Shown piece by piece: positions 24,826-34,187 of a DNA stretch of 64,000 nt (positions within the stretch are counted from its first letter, which is position 1; every line of letters begins with the position of its first letter). The stretch spans positions 310,001 through 374,000 of the forward strand of contig NZ_QJVC01000003.1 of NCBI RefSeq assembly GCF_003219795.1. The letters are read 5' to 3'. The position numbers and the translations under genes are program-made. The notes under the pieces were generated by a model. It did not search any database. It saw only the letters and a program-made list of their open reading frames with translations, and had not been told where the DNA came from. Source of the stretch: Arthrobacter psychrolactophilus. GTDB lineage: Bacteria; Actinomycetota; Actinomycetes; Actinomycetales; Micrococcaceae.

Positions 24826-24853
24826 ATTCTGGTTTTCGCGCAGGACTCCTGGG

Positions 24854-25117
24854 TCTGCTCAAATCGTGGCCCTATTGCCTGCACCTAACACTGCCGTGCG
24901 TGATGTAAACGGCGGCATTCAACCAACTGAAGACATTCTCAAGGAAGCCAATGAGAGAGTCCCGTGGCTGCTTGCAGGTATGGGCGACTGGGACAAAGCT
25001 GTAGTCACAATTGAAATCGATTATGCGGCCTCTGACCATGCGGCTGTGCAGAGTGAGGCCGATGGCTGTTCAACCATGCCCCAGGACGTGGCCAATTTAT
25101 CGGCTGCCACTGAATAA
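24854..25117 (+). pseudogene. Unrecognised coding fragment without a start
   Basis: The plus-strand frame SAQIVALLPAPNTAVRDVNG through TEDILKEANERVPWLLAGMG to a stop at 25117 has a coding-like composition but no start codon with a ribosome site; upstream it overlaps the membrane-protein remnant on the other strand. It is probably the tail of a gene cut off by rearrangement. It could also be chance. Confidence 0.3.
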
Positions 25118-25251
25118 TCCTTCGCCATCGGGCGAACGAGACAGCGTTCCCATGTGTGAGCCTCTCTGTAAAAACTGTGCCATTTTAGATGCTCCAACTA
25201 TCTCTGGCATCCTTACCCTAGGGATTCACCGAAGCAAGGACGAACAAGCAA

Positions 25252-26286
25252 ATGACGCAACAGGCCGCCGTAGCCGAGATCTACTTTGATGAGTCTGGCC
25301 ATGACGGTGAGAACTTGATGGCTGGCAAGACACTGGTCTTTGCTCACGCGAGTATCCACATGGATCTGGAGGAGGCCACGGATCTGGTCGGCTACATCAG
25401 GAAGCTGACACAGGCACAAGGTCCCGAGCTCAAAGCGTCAGACCTCATGCGCTCAAACGAAGCCCTCAAGGAAGACCTTTTCGGAGCCGAAGGAAAACTT
25501 GTTGGTCATGCCCAGGTCTATCTCGTTGAGAAGGCAAACTTTGCTGTCGGCAAGATCATCGACATGCTGATTGAAGAGGAAGCACACAGGCGCGGCTACA
25601 ACATCTACGGCAGTGGAATAGCGTGGCAGCTAGCAGACGACCTGTATCAATATGGTTCCCGTGCCTTGACCAAAGAAGGGTGGAACGACCTTCTATCCTC
25701 GTTCACGTCATTGATGCGAGCTAAACAACGCAAAGGCGGAGACAAAGAAACAGTAGACGGCTTCTTCGAGAAGGTCGACAATTACCGCTACAAGTCCCGT
25801 CGAAAGAATGTTACAAATATCCTCGAAATGCTCTGGATAACGCGTCAGCATGCGGATGACTTCCAGGCTGCTTTAGCTGAAGGAGTCGCAACCAAGGCTC
25901 TTGACCCGCTACAAATGTCACTCTATGCACTTGCTAGCAGCTGGAACGAACGTCTTCAACAACCCATCATGATCATGCACGACGAACAAACGGCGCTGAC
26001 TAAATCCCTAGTAGATACGCTTCTGGCTGTTGCGAAAGACGGGTACCCCGAAAGCTACAATCTTCCCGAGGCCCGATTCCCGCTCGTGGGTTTCGAGCAC
26101 GTCGATTCAAAGTCAGATCCACGAATCCAACTCGCAGACATCACGGCTGGCTTCACCCGTCAGGTCGCAGAAGCGGCCCTCAACGGAACAGCAGAAGACA
26201 ATCGCATGGAACAAATTCGAAGTCTCGTGCACATCAACTCAATCTGGGGTCACTCCAAGTCATGGGAGCAGATTCACCCCCGCTAG
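25252..26286 (+). CDS. DUF3800-like protein
   Basis: 344 residues beginning EIYFDESGHDGENLMAGKTL, the hallmark start of DUF3800 proteins (FxDESG), whose acidic residues belong to an RNase H-like fold. Near the C-terminus, HVDSKSDPRIQLADITAGFT matches the second conserved block (DSxxxxxIQLADxxAG). DUF3800 proteins are common in mobile and defence regions and are suspected nucleases; no activity is proven for this branch. No ribosome site stands out, but the ATG at 25252 gives the normal N-terminus. It stands alone among degenerate sequence. Confidence 0.75.
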   Translation: MTQQAAVAEIYFDESGHDGENLMAGKTLVFAHASIHMDLEEATDLVGYIRKLTQAQGPELKASDLMRSNEALKEDLFGAEGKLVGHAQVYLVEKANFAVGKIIDMLIEEEAHRRGYNIYGSGIAWQLADDLYQYGSRALTKEGWNDLLSSFTSLMRAKQRKGGDKETVDGFFEKVDNYRYKSRRKNVTNILEMLWITRQHADDFQAALAEGVATKALDPLQMSLYALASSWNERLQQPIMIMHDEQTALTKSLVDTLLAVAKDGYPESYNLPEARFPLVGFEHVDSKSDPRIQLADITAGFTRQVAEAALNGTAEDNRMEQIRSLVHINSIWGHSKSWEQIHPR

Positions 26287-27023
26287 TTCAACTCGCTTGT
26301 GCCGCTTCAATGACGTTGATTACGCGCCCCTTGGCTCGCTGCCAGGCTGCATCGCAGCCCCTATCGGGAACAGCACTCCGCACAATCGGCGGCTGGCCGG
26401 CGTCAGGAAGAGAGAGGTCTCTGAACGCATCGTAGAAGGCACGCTGACGCCCTCTACGCTTCGGTCCAAAATTGAAAGTGTCCTTGATGAACGCCTTGTC
26501 AGCTTGAAGCGAGTACTGATTACAAAGGCTTCGTTACTCATCAATATCAACGCTGACCTGCACGCCAGGCGGGTTGCGATCAAAGGTTGCCATCCTATGA
26601 CTAGTGAATTGCTGAAGCTCGCCAATTTCGAACACTATGCCCTGTCTAGTCGTGAATACGATCAACCGGCGGCAGCTTGCCTGGCCTAGCGGCCTTCATT
26701 GCTTCAAGGTCCCCATCGAGCACCTCAACAATGTTCAGCGCATGCTGGAAAACCGAGAGAGCACTATCTCCCAAGTCGAATAGTCCTTTGGAAATCAGCC
26801 AACTGAACACTCGGAGATGGCTTCAGATAGATACCATCTTTGGCTGCCTCTACGGCTATGCCGATTTCACAAGACAATTCCTACTCCTAAGTCTTAGCCG
26901 CCCTGAATTTTCATGGCGCACGAATGAATCGACAACGCGAATAATGTGATCCAGTGTCGGATATAAGTCCGCCGTTGTTCCAGCACCGGGGTCCATTGGC
27001 AAAGCGCAGATCCGACAGATGAA
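26287..27023 (-). pseudogene. Degenerate coding remnants
   Basis: No intact gene. On the minus strand two pieces look coding: TTADLYPTLDHIIRVVDSFV with RHENSGRLRL (about 26880-27010) and, shifted in frame, VFSWLISKGLFDLGDSALSV with FQHALNIVEVLDGDLEAMKA, ending at a stop near 26653. They may be parts of one gene that also included 27024-27353. The family was not recognised. The DNA from 26287 to 26650 shows nothing convincing. Confidence 0.3.
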
Positions 27024-27353
27024 TTATCCCGTTCGAACACGGCCTCGCGGCGCTTCCCGTGGGTAGGTGGGCGACGCTGTACCTTCGACTGGGGAATCGG
27101 TTTGGGGCTCATTCCCAACCCCTTCACCTTCACCGGCCAGCGCGCAGATCCTGCACCCGACGCAACAGCCATGGGCGTTACCTGCCCGCTGCCGGAGGTG
27201 AAGATACGCGGCGAGAAGCTCATGAACCTCGGCCAGATCCAGCAGTTCCTCGACACAGCGAAGACTGTCAGGTTCAAGGATTCTCATGTACCGCGCGTAG
27301 AGAACTCCTTTAGTGGCCGAATGACGGCGCTGAGAGTCAAAAGTTGACGTCAC
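27024..27353 (-). CDS. Hypothetical protein or 5' part of a broken gene
   Basis: 109 residues. The segment YMRILEPDSLRCVEELLDLA, followed by EVHELLAAYLHLRQRAG and CCVGCRICALAGEGEG, looks like a real helical protein with a cysteine cluster; the C-terminal 35 residues are low in pattern. A shifted frame just downstream continues with PMDPGAGTTADLYP, so a frameshift near 27030 may have cut it. Start is uncertain (27353 or an internal ATG at MRILEP). It lies downstream of the Gabija-like pair on the same strand, 23 bp after its end. Confidence 0.35.
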   Translation of the reverse strand: MTSTFDSQRRHSATKGVLYARYMRILEPDSLRCVEELLDLAEVHELLAAYLHLRQRAGNAHGCCVGCRICALAGEGEGVGNEPQTDSPVEGTASPTYPREAPRGRVRTG

Positions 27354-27376
27354 GCCGTAGAATCAAAGTCAATGAA

Positions 27377-29398
27377 TTACGCGGTGATCCGGAAAACTTC
27401 CCATCCGTGAGCTTCAAGAGCTTGGATTGACTTCTCAATCTCATTCGTGGTCTTACCCAGCGATTTCTCCACCGCCGCTACAGCAAGTAGGTCAGAGGGG
27501 CGTGTCATCGCAACGTAGCATTCGTGTAGTCGCTTCTTATCGCCGATTAGAGTACTGGCAGTGGTATTAGATTTCTTCCCAGATAGCCATGGAAGCAGCT
27601 TTCCTACGAATCGCGCCCTATTGAATGTATCAAGTATGAGCGTCGCTCCGTGGGTCTCGCCTTTAGCTGCATGGATCGAGCTAACTTCCACACAAATATC
27701 CGTTAAATCTTCACGCCTATACACGAAGGTATTTGTGGGCCTATTGGATGCCATCTCTGGACGAGTCGTCAGCAATTCGGTCCCTACTGGTTCGAAGAAG
27801 ACCGCCAAGTTAGGTGTCGAACCGAGCTCGCTGATGGTTAGAGTCAGCAGTGTCAGTGCCAGTTGACTTAGGGCTTCAAGTTCGGCAAAAGTTGGCTGTG
27901 TATCAGCGCTCAGGATCGCGCAAAGTTCCGCCTGAAAATCGAATAGCTCACTGTTTCCTGCTGCCAATAGATCTAGAAACTGTCTGTATTTTCTTTGCTT
28001 GATAGCGATTCGGTCACCATATGTGAGGCCACTGTTGATCGCGCTCAGGAGGCCACCGGCTATATGCTCCAGGCCTTCAGATAGCTGACCGGACTCTGCA
28101 ACGCGCGCTCGTGCGTGAACCACGTACTCGATGAAAGTTTGGTGTGATTTCTTCGTGACAGATGACCCTGGTGTGTACGAGGGTAGGTAGTGTTTCACTA
28201 TTTTTGGAAAATGGTCGGGATTCTCCACTTCATTGTCCGGCAAGAAGTGTCTGGCGCCTAGAGCAGAGATCTTTTTACTTAACAAGACATTCTCAGGAAC
28301 CGAGTCCGCCACAATTTGAGCGAAGCATGGAAGTACCCTGTCGATTCTTTCAGGGTGAAAAACAATGAAGGCGTGCCGCGTAGTCGATGTGCTGTGCCCT
28401 AGACTTGTCCCCCGAAGTCCAGAAGGTTCAACCGGGTATACGGCCAACGGTGAAGCCAGACTAGCGATCGAAGCATCAAAGCGAAAACTATCGGCGATCG
28501 AAAAGTGATTGGATTGCGGATACCCGTTCTCGTGGTCTGTTCCAAAGATGGCTTGGTTCGGATCACCGATTCGCTGGACACATATGTCCTCATGATCGTA
28601 GGGAAATATCTGATTCAGTAGCTTCGCTTGCTCTGATGTAGTGTCCTGCATCTCATCAATGCTGATGTATGGAAAGCGATGCCTAAGCGCAGGAGCGATC
28701 TCTGGGTATAGCTCAAGATATCTGTTGGCAAAGACGAATATTTCGTCATGTCGGAGGTACCCAAGTTCGACGGAACCTCGAACGGCTGCCGCCGCCGAGG
28801 AGTAAGAATCAGTCCCCAGAGATGCAACACCAAGAAGGTTCACACCAAAAGGTTTATCCAAATCAGATTCGGTGATTTTGATCGCTTCTAGAGACGAATG
28901 CTTTCGCTCTAGAAAACCCCGCAGACCGTATAGCTTCCCACCCAATAGCTGATTTCTTACTCTGATGGCGATAGCGTCATCAACTGCCTTTTGCTCGATC
29001 CCAATCGACAAAAGGTATGGAATTGTCAGAAATTTGTTGACGAACGAATGAATAGTTCCGACGTAGTGTGGCCGTCCGTTGGATGAAAGTTCCTCCCCGA
29101 GAGCCAGGAAGCGTCTTGAAATTTCGTCCTTGGCCACATTTGTATGAGAAAGAAGAAGCATCCCTCGAGTTCTTGATACCCACTTGCGAGATAGAAGAAG
29201 TACCTTAGCGACTACCAACGTAGTCTTACCGCTACCAGGGCACGCGCATACATCAAACGACGCAAGATCCGATACAAATCGGTAACGTTCAATGTCAAGA
29301 TTCTTGATTCTCATGGATGCAACGACGCGGCCAATTTCATCCGCACTAAATGTCGGCGAATCCAGCACATCTGAGTTCCACTCCGAACGTTCAGCCAT
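27377..29398 (-). CDS. gajB: UvrD/Rep-like helicase, GajB-like
   Basis: 673 residues of a superfamily 1 helicase: Walker A CACPGSGKTT at residues 51-60, motif Ia LLLSHTNVAKDEI, motif II YISIDEMQDTT, a GDPNQAIF motif III, SIHAAKGETHGATLIL near the C-terminus and the motif VI LHECYVAMTRPSDLL. Its start overlaps the OLD nuclease gene by 8 bp. An OLD-family nuclease followed by a UvrD-like helicase is the Gabija anti-phage arrangement, where GajB helps activate GajA nicking during infection. The protein is longer than the well-known Bacillus GajB, so it may be a divergent branch. Confidence 0.75.
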   Translation of the reverse strand: MAERSEWNSDVLDSPTFSADEIGRVVASMRIKNLDIERYRFVSDLASFDVCACPGSGKTTLVVAKVLLLSRKWVSRTRGMLLLSHTNVAKDEISRRFLALGEELSSNGRPHYVGTIHSFVNKFLTIPYLLSIGIEQKAVDDAIAIRVRNQLLGGKLYGLRGFLERKHSSLEAIKITESDLDKPFGVNLLGVASLGTDSYSSAAAAVRGSVELGYLRHDEIFVFANRYLELYPEIAPALRHRFPYISIDEMQDTTSEQAKLLNQIFPYDHEDICVQRIGDPNQAIFGTDHENGYPQSNHFSIADSFRFDASIASLASPLAVYPVEPSGLRGTSLGHSTSTTRHAFIVFHPERIDRVLPCFAQIVADSVPENVLLSKKISALGARHFLPDNEVENPDHFPKIVKHYLPSYTPGSSVTKKSHQTFIEYVVHARARVAESGQLSEGLEHIAGGLLSAINSGLTYGDRIAIKQRKYRQFLDLLAAGNSELFDFQAELCAILSADTQPTFAELEALSQLALTLLTLTISELGSTPNLAVFFEPVGTELLTTRPEMASNRPTNTFVYRREDLTDICVEVSSIHAAKGETHGATLILDTFNRARFVGKLLPWLSGKKSNTTASTLIGDKKRLHECYVAMTRPSDLLAVAAVEKSLGKTTNEIEKSIQALEAHGWEVFRITA

Positions 29399-31415
29399 TA
29401 TGAGCGGTCGTTACATACGTCAGCGCGGCCTTCAAATAATCTGGCAGAACCTCGTTCAACTTTTCCGATTGGTCGGTGAATTCATCCTCGAGAAGTTGAG
29501 CCATGTACTGAGCTGCGATCGCCTTCGATGCTTTCCCAACTACGAACTCGCGATAAACATATATTGATAGTATTTCTTTATCGGGGTGTTTTGCTTGCAG
29601 TAGCTCAAATGCTGCAATGGAAGCTGCCTTCACTCGGACGAGCTCGACGGCTGAATCTAACGCTTCGTGAATTCCGTCATCCGCCTGTGCGAGTTTTGCA
29701 GCTACAAATACCTGCTTCGCCAACCCGGCGCGTGCCAGGTCGTATTCAAACGTCCAATGATCAGCGTAGAAGGTTCGAACATGCTGTCCGTCATCGGCGG
29801 TTAATTTTTCAATGATTGAAATACGACCCATTTCGTATTCTCCCTTATTTGGTCGACTTGGGTCACTGAGGAAATTCTGGTCGTCTTCGATGCGCCACTT
29901 CCTTCTGCTGCTGCTCCATTTTTCGTCGTTGAGATCCTTCACATAATTTAGGATTTCCGGAGCCCTATTCGGCATGATATCTCGATCACCTATTGATGCA
30001 ATTGGAATTCTGATTGCAGTTTGCTCGGGAGCACCTTCAGGAACGACGTTGAGTTTCCGCTGAAAAATTCGTGTGTATCGGCGCAGTCCTGTAGATCCAA
30101 CGTTTACGATAGATACGCCAAACTCTGTCAGGTCACGCCCAATGAGTCGCGCGATTGTCGGCAATAGCAATTTCTCGGCATCACCTTCGACAACGAGAAC
30201 TCCTTGTGCGAAGAAAAGGTTAGACTTTGTCGCGTCTAGGAATCGTGCTAGGAATCCATAATCTGATTTGGACAACATGGTTCGATCTTGAGCAAGGGAA
30301 AAAGCTTGGCCATCATTGACTAGCACGACGTTTTCGACTTTGACCTTCGAAGCGAGAACAGGGCTGTGGGTCGAAATGATTACCTGAACGGGCGGTTGTT
30401 CGTCTTGGCCGGTTACCCGGCTTTCCAGAAAGCTCATCAGTTGCAGTTGACGCTGCGGGTGAAGGTGGGCTTCTGGTTCCTCAATGAGTAGCAGCGGTAG
30501 CCCCTCGCGTTCTTTAGCGATGAGAAGGAGTTCGCAGGCCATGTAGAGCAAGTTGTTTGACCCCAAGCCATACCGCCCATAGCTGGATTGTGAAGCACCG
30601 TCTAAGAGATTCAGCTCCAGTCGTTCTAGTATTTGCTTTAGTCGCGTAATATCATCCGGCCCGCTTACGAAGTTGATTTCTGCCGTCAGGCCGTCGCCTA
30701 CAAGACTCAACTTTGAAAGGTAGTCATTATTGATACTGGTCGTGGCCGCTTTGACTCCGTCGTGGCGGTTTACTAAATGCCGGATATAACCTGAGAGACC
30801 AGCCAAACTCAGCGACTCTACGGCTTCGATGTCGCCCGGTAAATTGTCTGCGTTGAGGGTCGCTCCGCTTGATATGTCAGGAAATTTGTTCAAGACTTGC
30901 GATAGTCGAGAATTTCTGCCAGAGGACATTTCACGTTCGGCATCACGGAGGGGACGTAGATAGGCGCAGGCCAAGAGTTGTTTTGTCGCCGAGTCAATGG
31001 CTGGCCCTTGACCTTCACGTCCTGACTTCAGAGTTATTTCGTTCCAGCGTCGAGATGACGACGAAGTTTTCTTCACGCATTTCCACTGAAGATAGAAAAC
31101 CAGCTCCCCATCCTCAGCCGGAGTCAAATACTCCAGAAAAGTAGATCGATCGACTGTCGAAAGTCCGGAAAACCGGCAAGTCAAGGTGATGTCTTTGGAC
31201 ACTCCACCACCTCTTGACACATGAAAGTCCTCCGGTTGGATGGAAATATATTCTTGGTCTTTAGTCGTCAGGACATAGCGGATAGCATCGACGATGGCTG
31301 TCTTTCCGCTGTCGTTCGGACCAGCTAGCGCAACGACTCCTGGCTGGAATTCAACCAGGAGACCTGACGCCCCAAACTGACGAAAATTCTGTATTTGAAT
31401 TTGCGATAAATACAT
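29391..31415 (-). CDS. gajA: OLD-family ATP-dependent endonuclease, GajA-like
   Basis: 674 residues from the ATG at 31415, preferred over 31442 because GGGGAG lies nine bases upstream and the protein then begins with the normal MYLSQIQIQNFRQF. The ABC-type ATPase has Walker A GPNDSGKT at residues 32-39, a signature region, and Walker B PLLLIEEPEAHLHPQ with a D-loop/H-loop (IISTHSPVLASK). The TOPRIM nuclease domain follows with GVLVVEGDAEKLLLP and ASIGDRD. Gabija GajA is a DNA nicking enzyme held in check by nucleotides. The partner helicase gene overlaps its end. Confidence 0.78.
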   Translation of the reverse strand: MYLSQIQIQNFRQFGASGLLVEFQPGVVALAGPNDSGKTAIVDAIRYVLTTKDQEYISIQPEDFHVSRGGGVSKDITLTCRFSGLSTVDRSTFLEYLTPAEDGELVFYLQWKCVKKTSSSSRRWNEITLKSGREGQGPAIDSATKQLLACAYLRPLRDAEREMSSGRNSRLSQVLNKFPDISSGATLNADNLPGDIEAVESLSLAGLSGYIRHLVNRHDGVKAATTSINNDYLSKLSLVGDGLTAEINFVSGPDDITRLKQILERLELNLLDGASQSSYGRYGLGSNNLLYMACELLLIAKEREGLPLLLIEEPEAHLHPQRQLQLMSFLESRVTGQDEQPPVQVIISTHSPVLASKVKVENVVLVNDGQAFSLAQDRTMLSKSDYGFLARFLDATKSNLFFAQGVLVVEGDAEKLLLPTIARLIGRDLTEFGVSIVNVGSTGLRRYTRIFQRKLNVVPEGAPEQTAIRIPIASIGDRDIMPNRAPEILNYVKDLNDEKWSSSRRKWRIEDDQNFLSDPSRPNKGEYEMGRISIIEKLTADDGQHVRTFYADHWTFEYDLARAGLAKQVFVAAKLAQADDGIHEALDSAVELVRVKAASIAAFELLQAKHPDKEILSIYVYREFVVGKASKAIAAQYMAQLLEDEFTDQSEKLNEVLPDYLKAALTYVTTAHNG

Positions 31416-31803
31416 TTCCTTCAACTCCCCAATTTTTACCATGGTTATGAAATTTCCAATTAATTCGCTGTAAATATGCTAACAGAATAGGCCGCTCCAA
31501 CCTCGTCATCCCAGCTCGCAGTATGGACTGCAGGTGTGGAATCCAAGGTTTCTGGGAACTCTGGATTGACTCGTAAATCGTCCTCGAAGCGCTCACTATT
31601 CCGTCATGCCACATCGATGGATCCTGCAAAATATGCCAAAGCGGTACCAGTGCAATCTACGCCTTGAGCATTGACGAATCCCAGATATAGACATGTACAT
31701 CTGGCTGCATGCCAAGAACCGTTCTACGATGGAACCTATAAGCCATTCAGGTACTGTCGGCCGCGCTGTCTTAATCCGCCGCGCAGTGATGGGAGGACTC
31801 GTG
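31416..31803. other. Divergent promoter region between the Gabija-like pair and the MpaB-like operon
   Basis: 388 bases. The AT-rich part near 31440-31480 should hold the promoter for the minus-strand pair. An open frame runs upstream of the MpaB-like gene from 31693, but the good ribosome site is at 31793-31797, so it is treated as leader. No RNA gene or hairpin was recognised. Confidence 0.45.
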
Positions 31804-32697
31804 ATGCGAATACACCCCAGCCTTGTTTCGTCCGCCCGCCGCCAAACAGAAGCGGCCCCCGAAAATTGGGAAGCGACCTACCGCCAGATGGTCCTCTTTG
31901 ACCTCGCCGCTGACGTCGAACTTGGCTTTTTCCTCGCTTACTACCGCAACTTCGCCATCCCCAGCATCGCAGCAACATTGCAACGCAACGGCGAAATCAC
32001 CCAACGCCCCGTTAAGCGTTCATACGACACGGCCATCGTGACCTATGAGCTTGTCTGCAACGGGCTGGACAGCGACCGCGGCCGCCACATGATCCGCCTG
32101 CTCAACCACGTCCACCGCCACGTCCCCGGCACCAACGACGATTTCCTCTATGTCCTCCTCACACTTCTTGTCGTCCCCATCCGCTGGGCTCGGGCACACG
32201 GTTGGCGAGCCCCAACGCCTACGGAGGAATCGGCAGCGACACGTTTCTACCGAGAACTCGGCGCCCGCATGAACATCGCCGGCATCCCGGGAACATTTGA
32301 AGACGCGGGAAAGTTCTTCGACGAGTACGAGCGCAAGAACGTCGCTCACTCCCCCGGTGGCGCCGAGCTGATGGCCAGCACCGTCCAAATCCTCAAATCT
32401 AGACTGCCTGTGCCCGCCCGGCCACTTGCCAAGACCATGCTCACGGCAATGTTCGACGACGATCGCCTCACGGATGCCCTCGGCCTACCCCTCGCCACAC
32501 AGCTGAGCAAAGCGACCCTCAACGCAGTGTTGGAAGCACGCAACACAATCCACCGCCGCCGCCCGCTCAACACCAAGCCACATTTTGTCCCCGGCGAGGA
32601 AGGCTCCAGCCTCTACCCCAACGGCTACCGACTCGATGACATCGGCCCGGAAAACATCATGACCCCAGCAAGCCAGCCGAATCATGAGCTATCGTGA
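31804..32697 (+). CDS. MpaB-family (DUF2236) oxygenase-like protein
   Basis: 297 residues from the ATG at 31804, which follows GGGAGGA at the right distance; a GTG one codon earlier is possible. The helical core shows the DUF2236 layout: LLNHVHRHVPGTNDDFLYVL and TLLVVPIRWARAHGWRAPT, then YRELGARMNIAGIPGTFEDA and FFDEYERKNVAHSP. Relatives include the latex-clearing protein and the fungal MpaB oxygenase, which use b-type haem held by histidines; histidines are present in the core but haem binding here is an inference. The gene overlaps the ImmA-like gene by 14 bp. Confidence 0.7.
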   Translation: MRIHPSLVSSARRQTEAAPENWEATYRQMVLFDLAADVELGFFLAYYRNFAIPSIAATLQRNGEITQRPVKRSYDTAIVTYELVCNGLDSDRGRHMIRLLNHVHRHVPGTNDDFLYVLLTLLVVPIRWARAHGWRAPTPTEESAATRFYRELGARMNIAGIPGTFEDAGKFFDEYERKNVAHSPGGAELMASTVQILKSRLPVPARPLAKTMLTAMFDDDRLTDALGLPLATQLSKATLNAVLEARNTIHRRRPLNTKPHFVPGEEGSSLYPNGYRLDDIGPENIMTPASQPNHELS

Positions 32698-33163
32698 CGC
32701 CCGCCGCGCCGCAGCCCGCGCCAACAAGGCCCTAATTCTCGATGGCGAAGCCTCCTTGAAATCGATCCAGAAGGCCGTCGAGGAGCTGCGAAGCATCACC
32801 ATCATCGTCTCGGCAATGGACCTCGAGCAGCACGATCTGTCCGCTCTGACTGCCGACTGCGACGACGACTTGAAGTTGATCTACTACGCGCCGCAACTGT
32901 CCTTATGGCACCGACAGCACAGCATCCTCCACGAATTCAGCCACCTTCTTCTGGGACACGAGCACACTGCGGCGGGCATCACTATCGGCGAATTCAGCAG
33001 ATCCTTCCCCACCGAGCCGCGGAAACTCCTGGCTCGGAAGGGCTTCACCGACGACGCAGAGCAAACCGCCGAAATTCTGGCCGATCTCCTCGCCGACCGC
33101 ATCAGTAGCAACGGCCGCCAAAGCCCTGACGAACCCGGCGGACTCCAGGAAGCCTTCGGCTGA
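32684..33163 (+). CDS. ImmA/IrrE-like metallopeptidase
   Basis: 159 residues. The zinc motif HEFSHLLLGH sits at about residues 83-92, preceded by a helical segment and followed by DDAEQTAEILADLLADRI, which supplies the third metal ligand (Glu). ImmA/IrrE peptidases usually cleave a cognate helix-turn-helix repressor. No such repressor is encoded beside it; instead it is translationally coupled (14-bp overlap upstream, TGATG downstream) to an oxygenase-like and a membrane protein. Its target is unknown. Confidence 0.78.
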   Translation: MSYRDARRAAARANKALILDGEASLKSIQKAVEELRSITIIVSAMDLEQHDLSALTADCDDDLKLIYYAPQLSLWHRQHSILHEFSHLLLGHEHTAAGITIGEFSRSFPTEPRKLLARKGFTDDAEQTAEILADLLADRISSNGRQSPDEPGGLQEAFG

Positions 33164-34140
33164 TGCTCCTTGTGCCAGCGCTCACGCTGTGGGTCATGAC
33201 CATCGTCAGGCTCACGGCCGTCGTTGACCCCCGCCGCGCCCACCTGTTCCGCGCCACAATCTTTGCGGCAGCGGCCTGCACCCTTCACATAGCCCCCGTC
33301 TACTACGCGGCGGACCCTGTGCTGGGCGGGCACAATACCGTCGGCCTCGTTCTGCTGCTGTTTCTGTTGACCGGGTTTTGGCAGTTCCGTGCGGCCATTC
33401 TGTTGGCCGTCTTTGCCGATAATGTACGACGGCGGCACCGCCTTGCGCTGGGAAACGCGGCAATGACGGCAGCCGGGATAGCAGTCACCGCCGGCTTCCT
33501 CGTAAGCCATACGGACCGCACCGACCAGAACTTGCCGTTCACTTACGGAGACCAGTTCGGTATGCAGATTTTTCTCTGGACCGGGTCCCTGTTCGTCCTT
33601 TGGGTCTGCGTGAACATCATATCCATCTGCCGACACCAGATCCCCTCCCTTCACGCGGTGACTTTTCGTCTGGGATTCCGCCTGATCGGTCTTGGGAGCG
33701 CAGCATTCTGTCTGATGCTCACAGACAGGTTGGTTTCTGGGGTGGTCGTGGCCGAGCACGACCGCAGCAGCAGTCTCATAGACTTCTTGGACACGTTCAG
33801 TGGGGTGGCGGAGACAACCGCCGTCGTGCTTATTGGGATAGGAGTTGTCCTCCCACGATTGGGCGGTCCAATCAAGCTTCTTCGGCGAGATTTACAAGCC
33901 CGGCGGCTCTTGTTGGAGATTCATGCGACGTGGAGGCAAGCAACCAAGGGGACCCACGATGTCGTCCTCAAACCCCGCGAGATTTCACTTCTGGACTTTC
34001 TGAGAGTCCAGCCCGTGAGGAGGCTGCACCGCAGAGTGATCGAGGTACGGGACTGTGAATTCAAGCGGCCAGAGCGCCCTCTCGGACCCAAATCGTTGGC
34101 GTTGGTCGGCCGTATTGAAGCTGCGCTGATCGGCCGTTGA
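33163..34140 (+). CDS. MAB_1171c-family membrane protein (putative transporter)
   Basis: 325 residues with about seven membrane helices in the first 225 (LLVPALTLWVMTIVRLTAVV, then further segments around 40-60, 70-90, 100-115, 130-150, 170-190 and 205-225) and a cytoplasmic tail of about 100 residues rich in Arg (ARRLLLEIHATWRQATKG, DFLRVQPVRRLHRRVIEV). This is the layout of the MAB_1171c family, often found next to ImmA/IrrE peptidases in actinobacteria. The gene begins at an ATG overlapping the peptidase stop. A membrane sensor coupled to a protease is an attractive but unproven reading. Confidence 0.7.
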   Translation: MLLVPALTLWVMTIVRLTAVVDPRRAHLFRATIFAAAACTLHIAPVYYAADPVLGGHNTVGLVLLLFLLTGFWQFRAAILLAVFADNVRRRHRLALGNAAMTAAGIAVTAGFLVSHTDRTDQNLPFTYGDQFGMQIFLWTGSLFVLWVCVNIISICRHQIPSLHAVTFRLGFRLIGLGSAAFCLMLTDRLVSGVVVAEHDRSSSLIDFLDTFSGVAETTAVVLIGIGVVLPRLGGPIKLLRRDLQARRLLLEIHATWRQATKGTHDVVLKPREISLLDFLRVQPVRRLHRRVIEVRDCEFKRPERPLGPKSLALVGRIEAALIGR

Positions 34141-34154
34141 ACCCGGTCGAGTAT

Positions 34155-34187
34155 ACGTCGTTTTACCTCCTCCTCCCCATGAACTGG
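34155..34187 (+). repeat. Split motif, copy 1, ending at the DUF4192 start codon
   Basis: ACGTCGTT (34155-34162), 12 variable bases, then CCCCATGAACTGG (34175-34187). The same two blocks with the same 12-base spacing occur at 51896-51928. The final G is the first base of the GTG start codon. Both copies lie on the plus strand directly at a gene start, so a shared promoter or translation-control element is likely. Confidence 0.7.

Noticed and set aside
31351-31629. Minus-strand open frame of 92 codons upstream of the OLD nuclease gene
   Set aside because: It overlaps the nuclease start out of frame and has no ribosome site; this is more likely promoter DNA.
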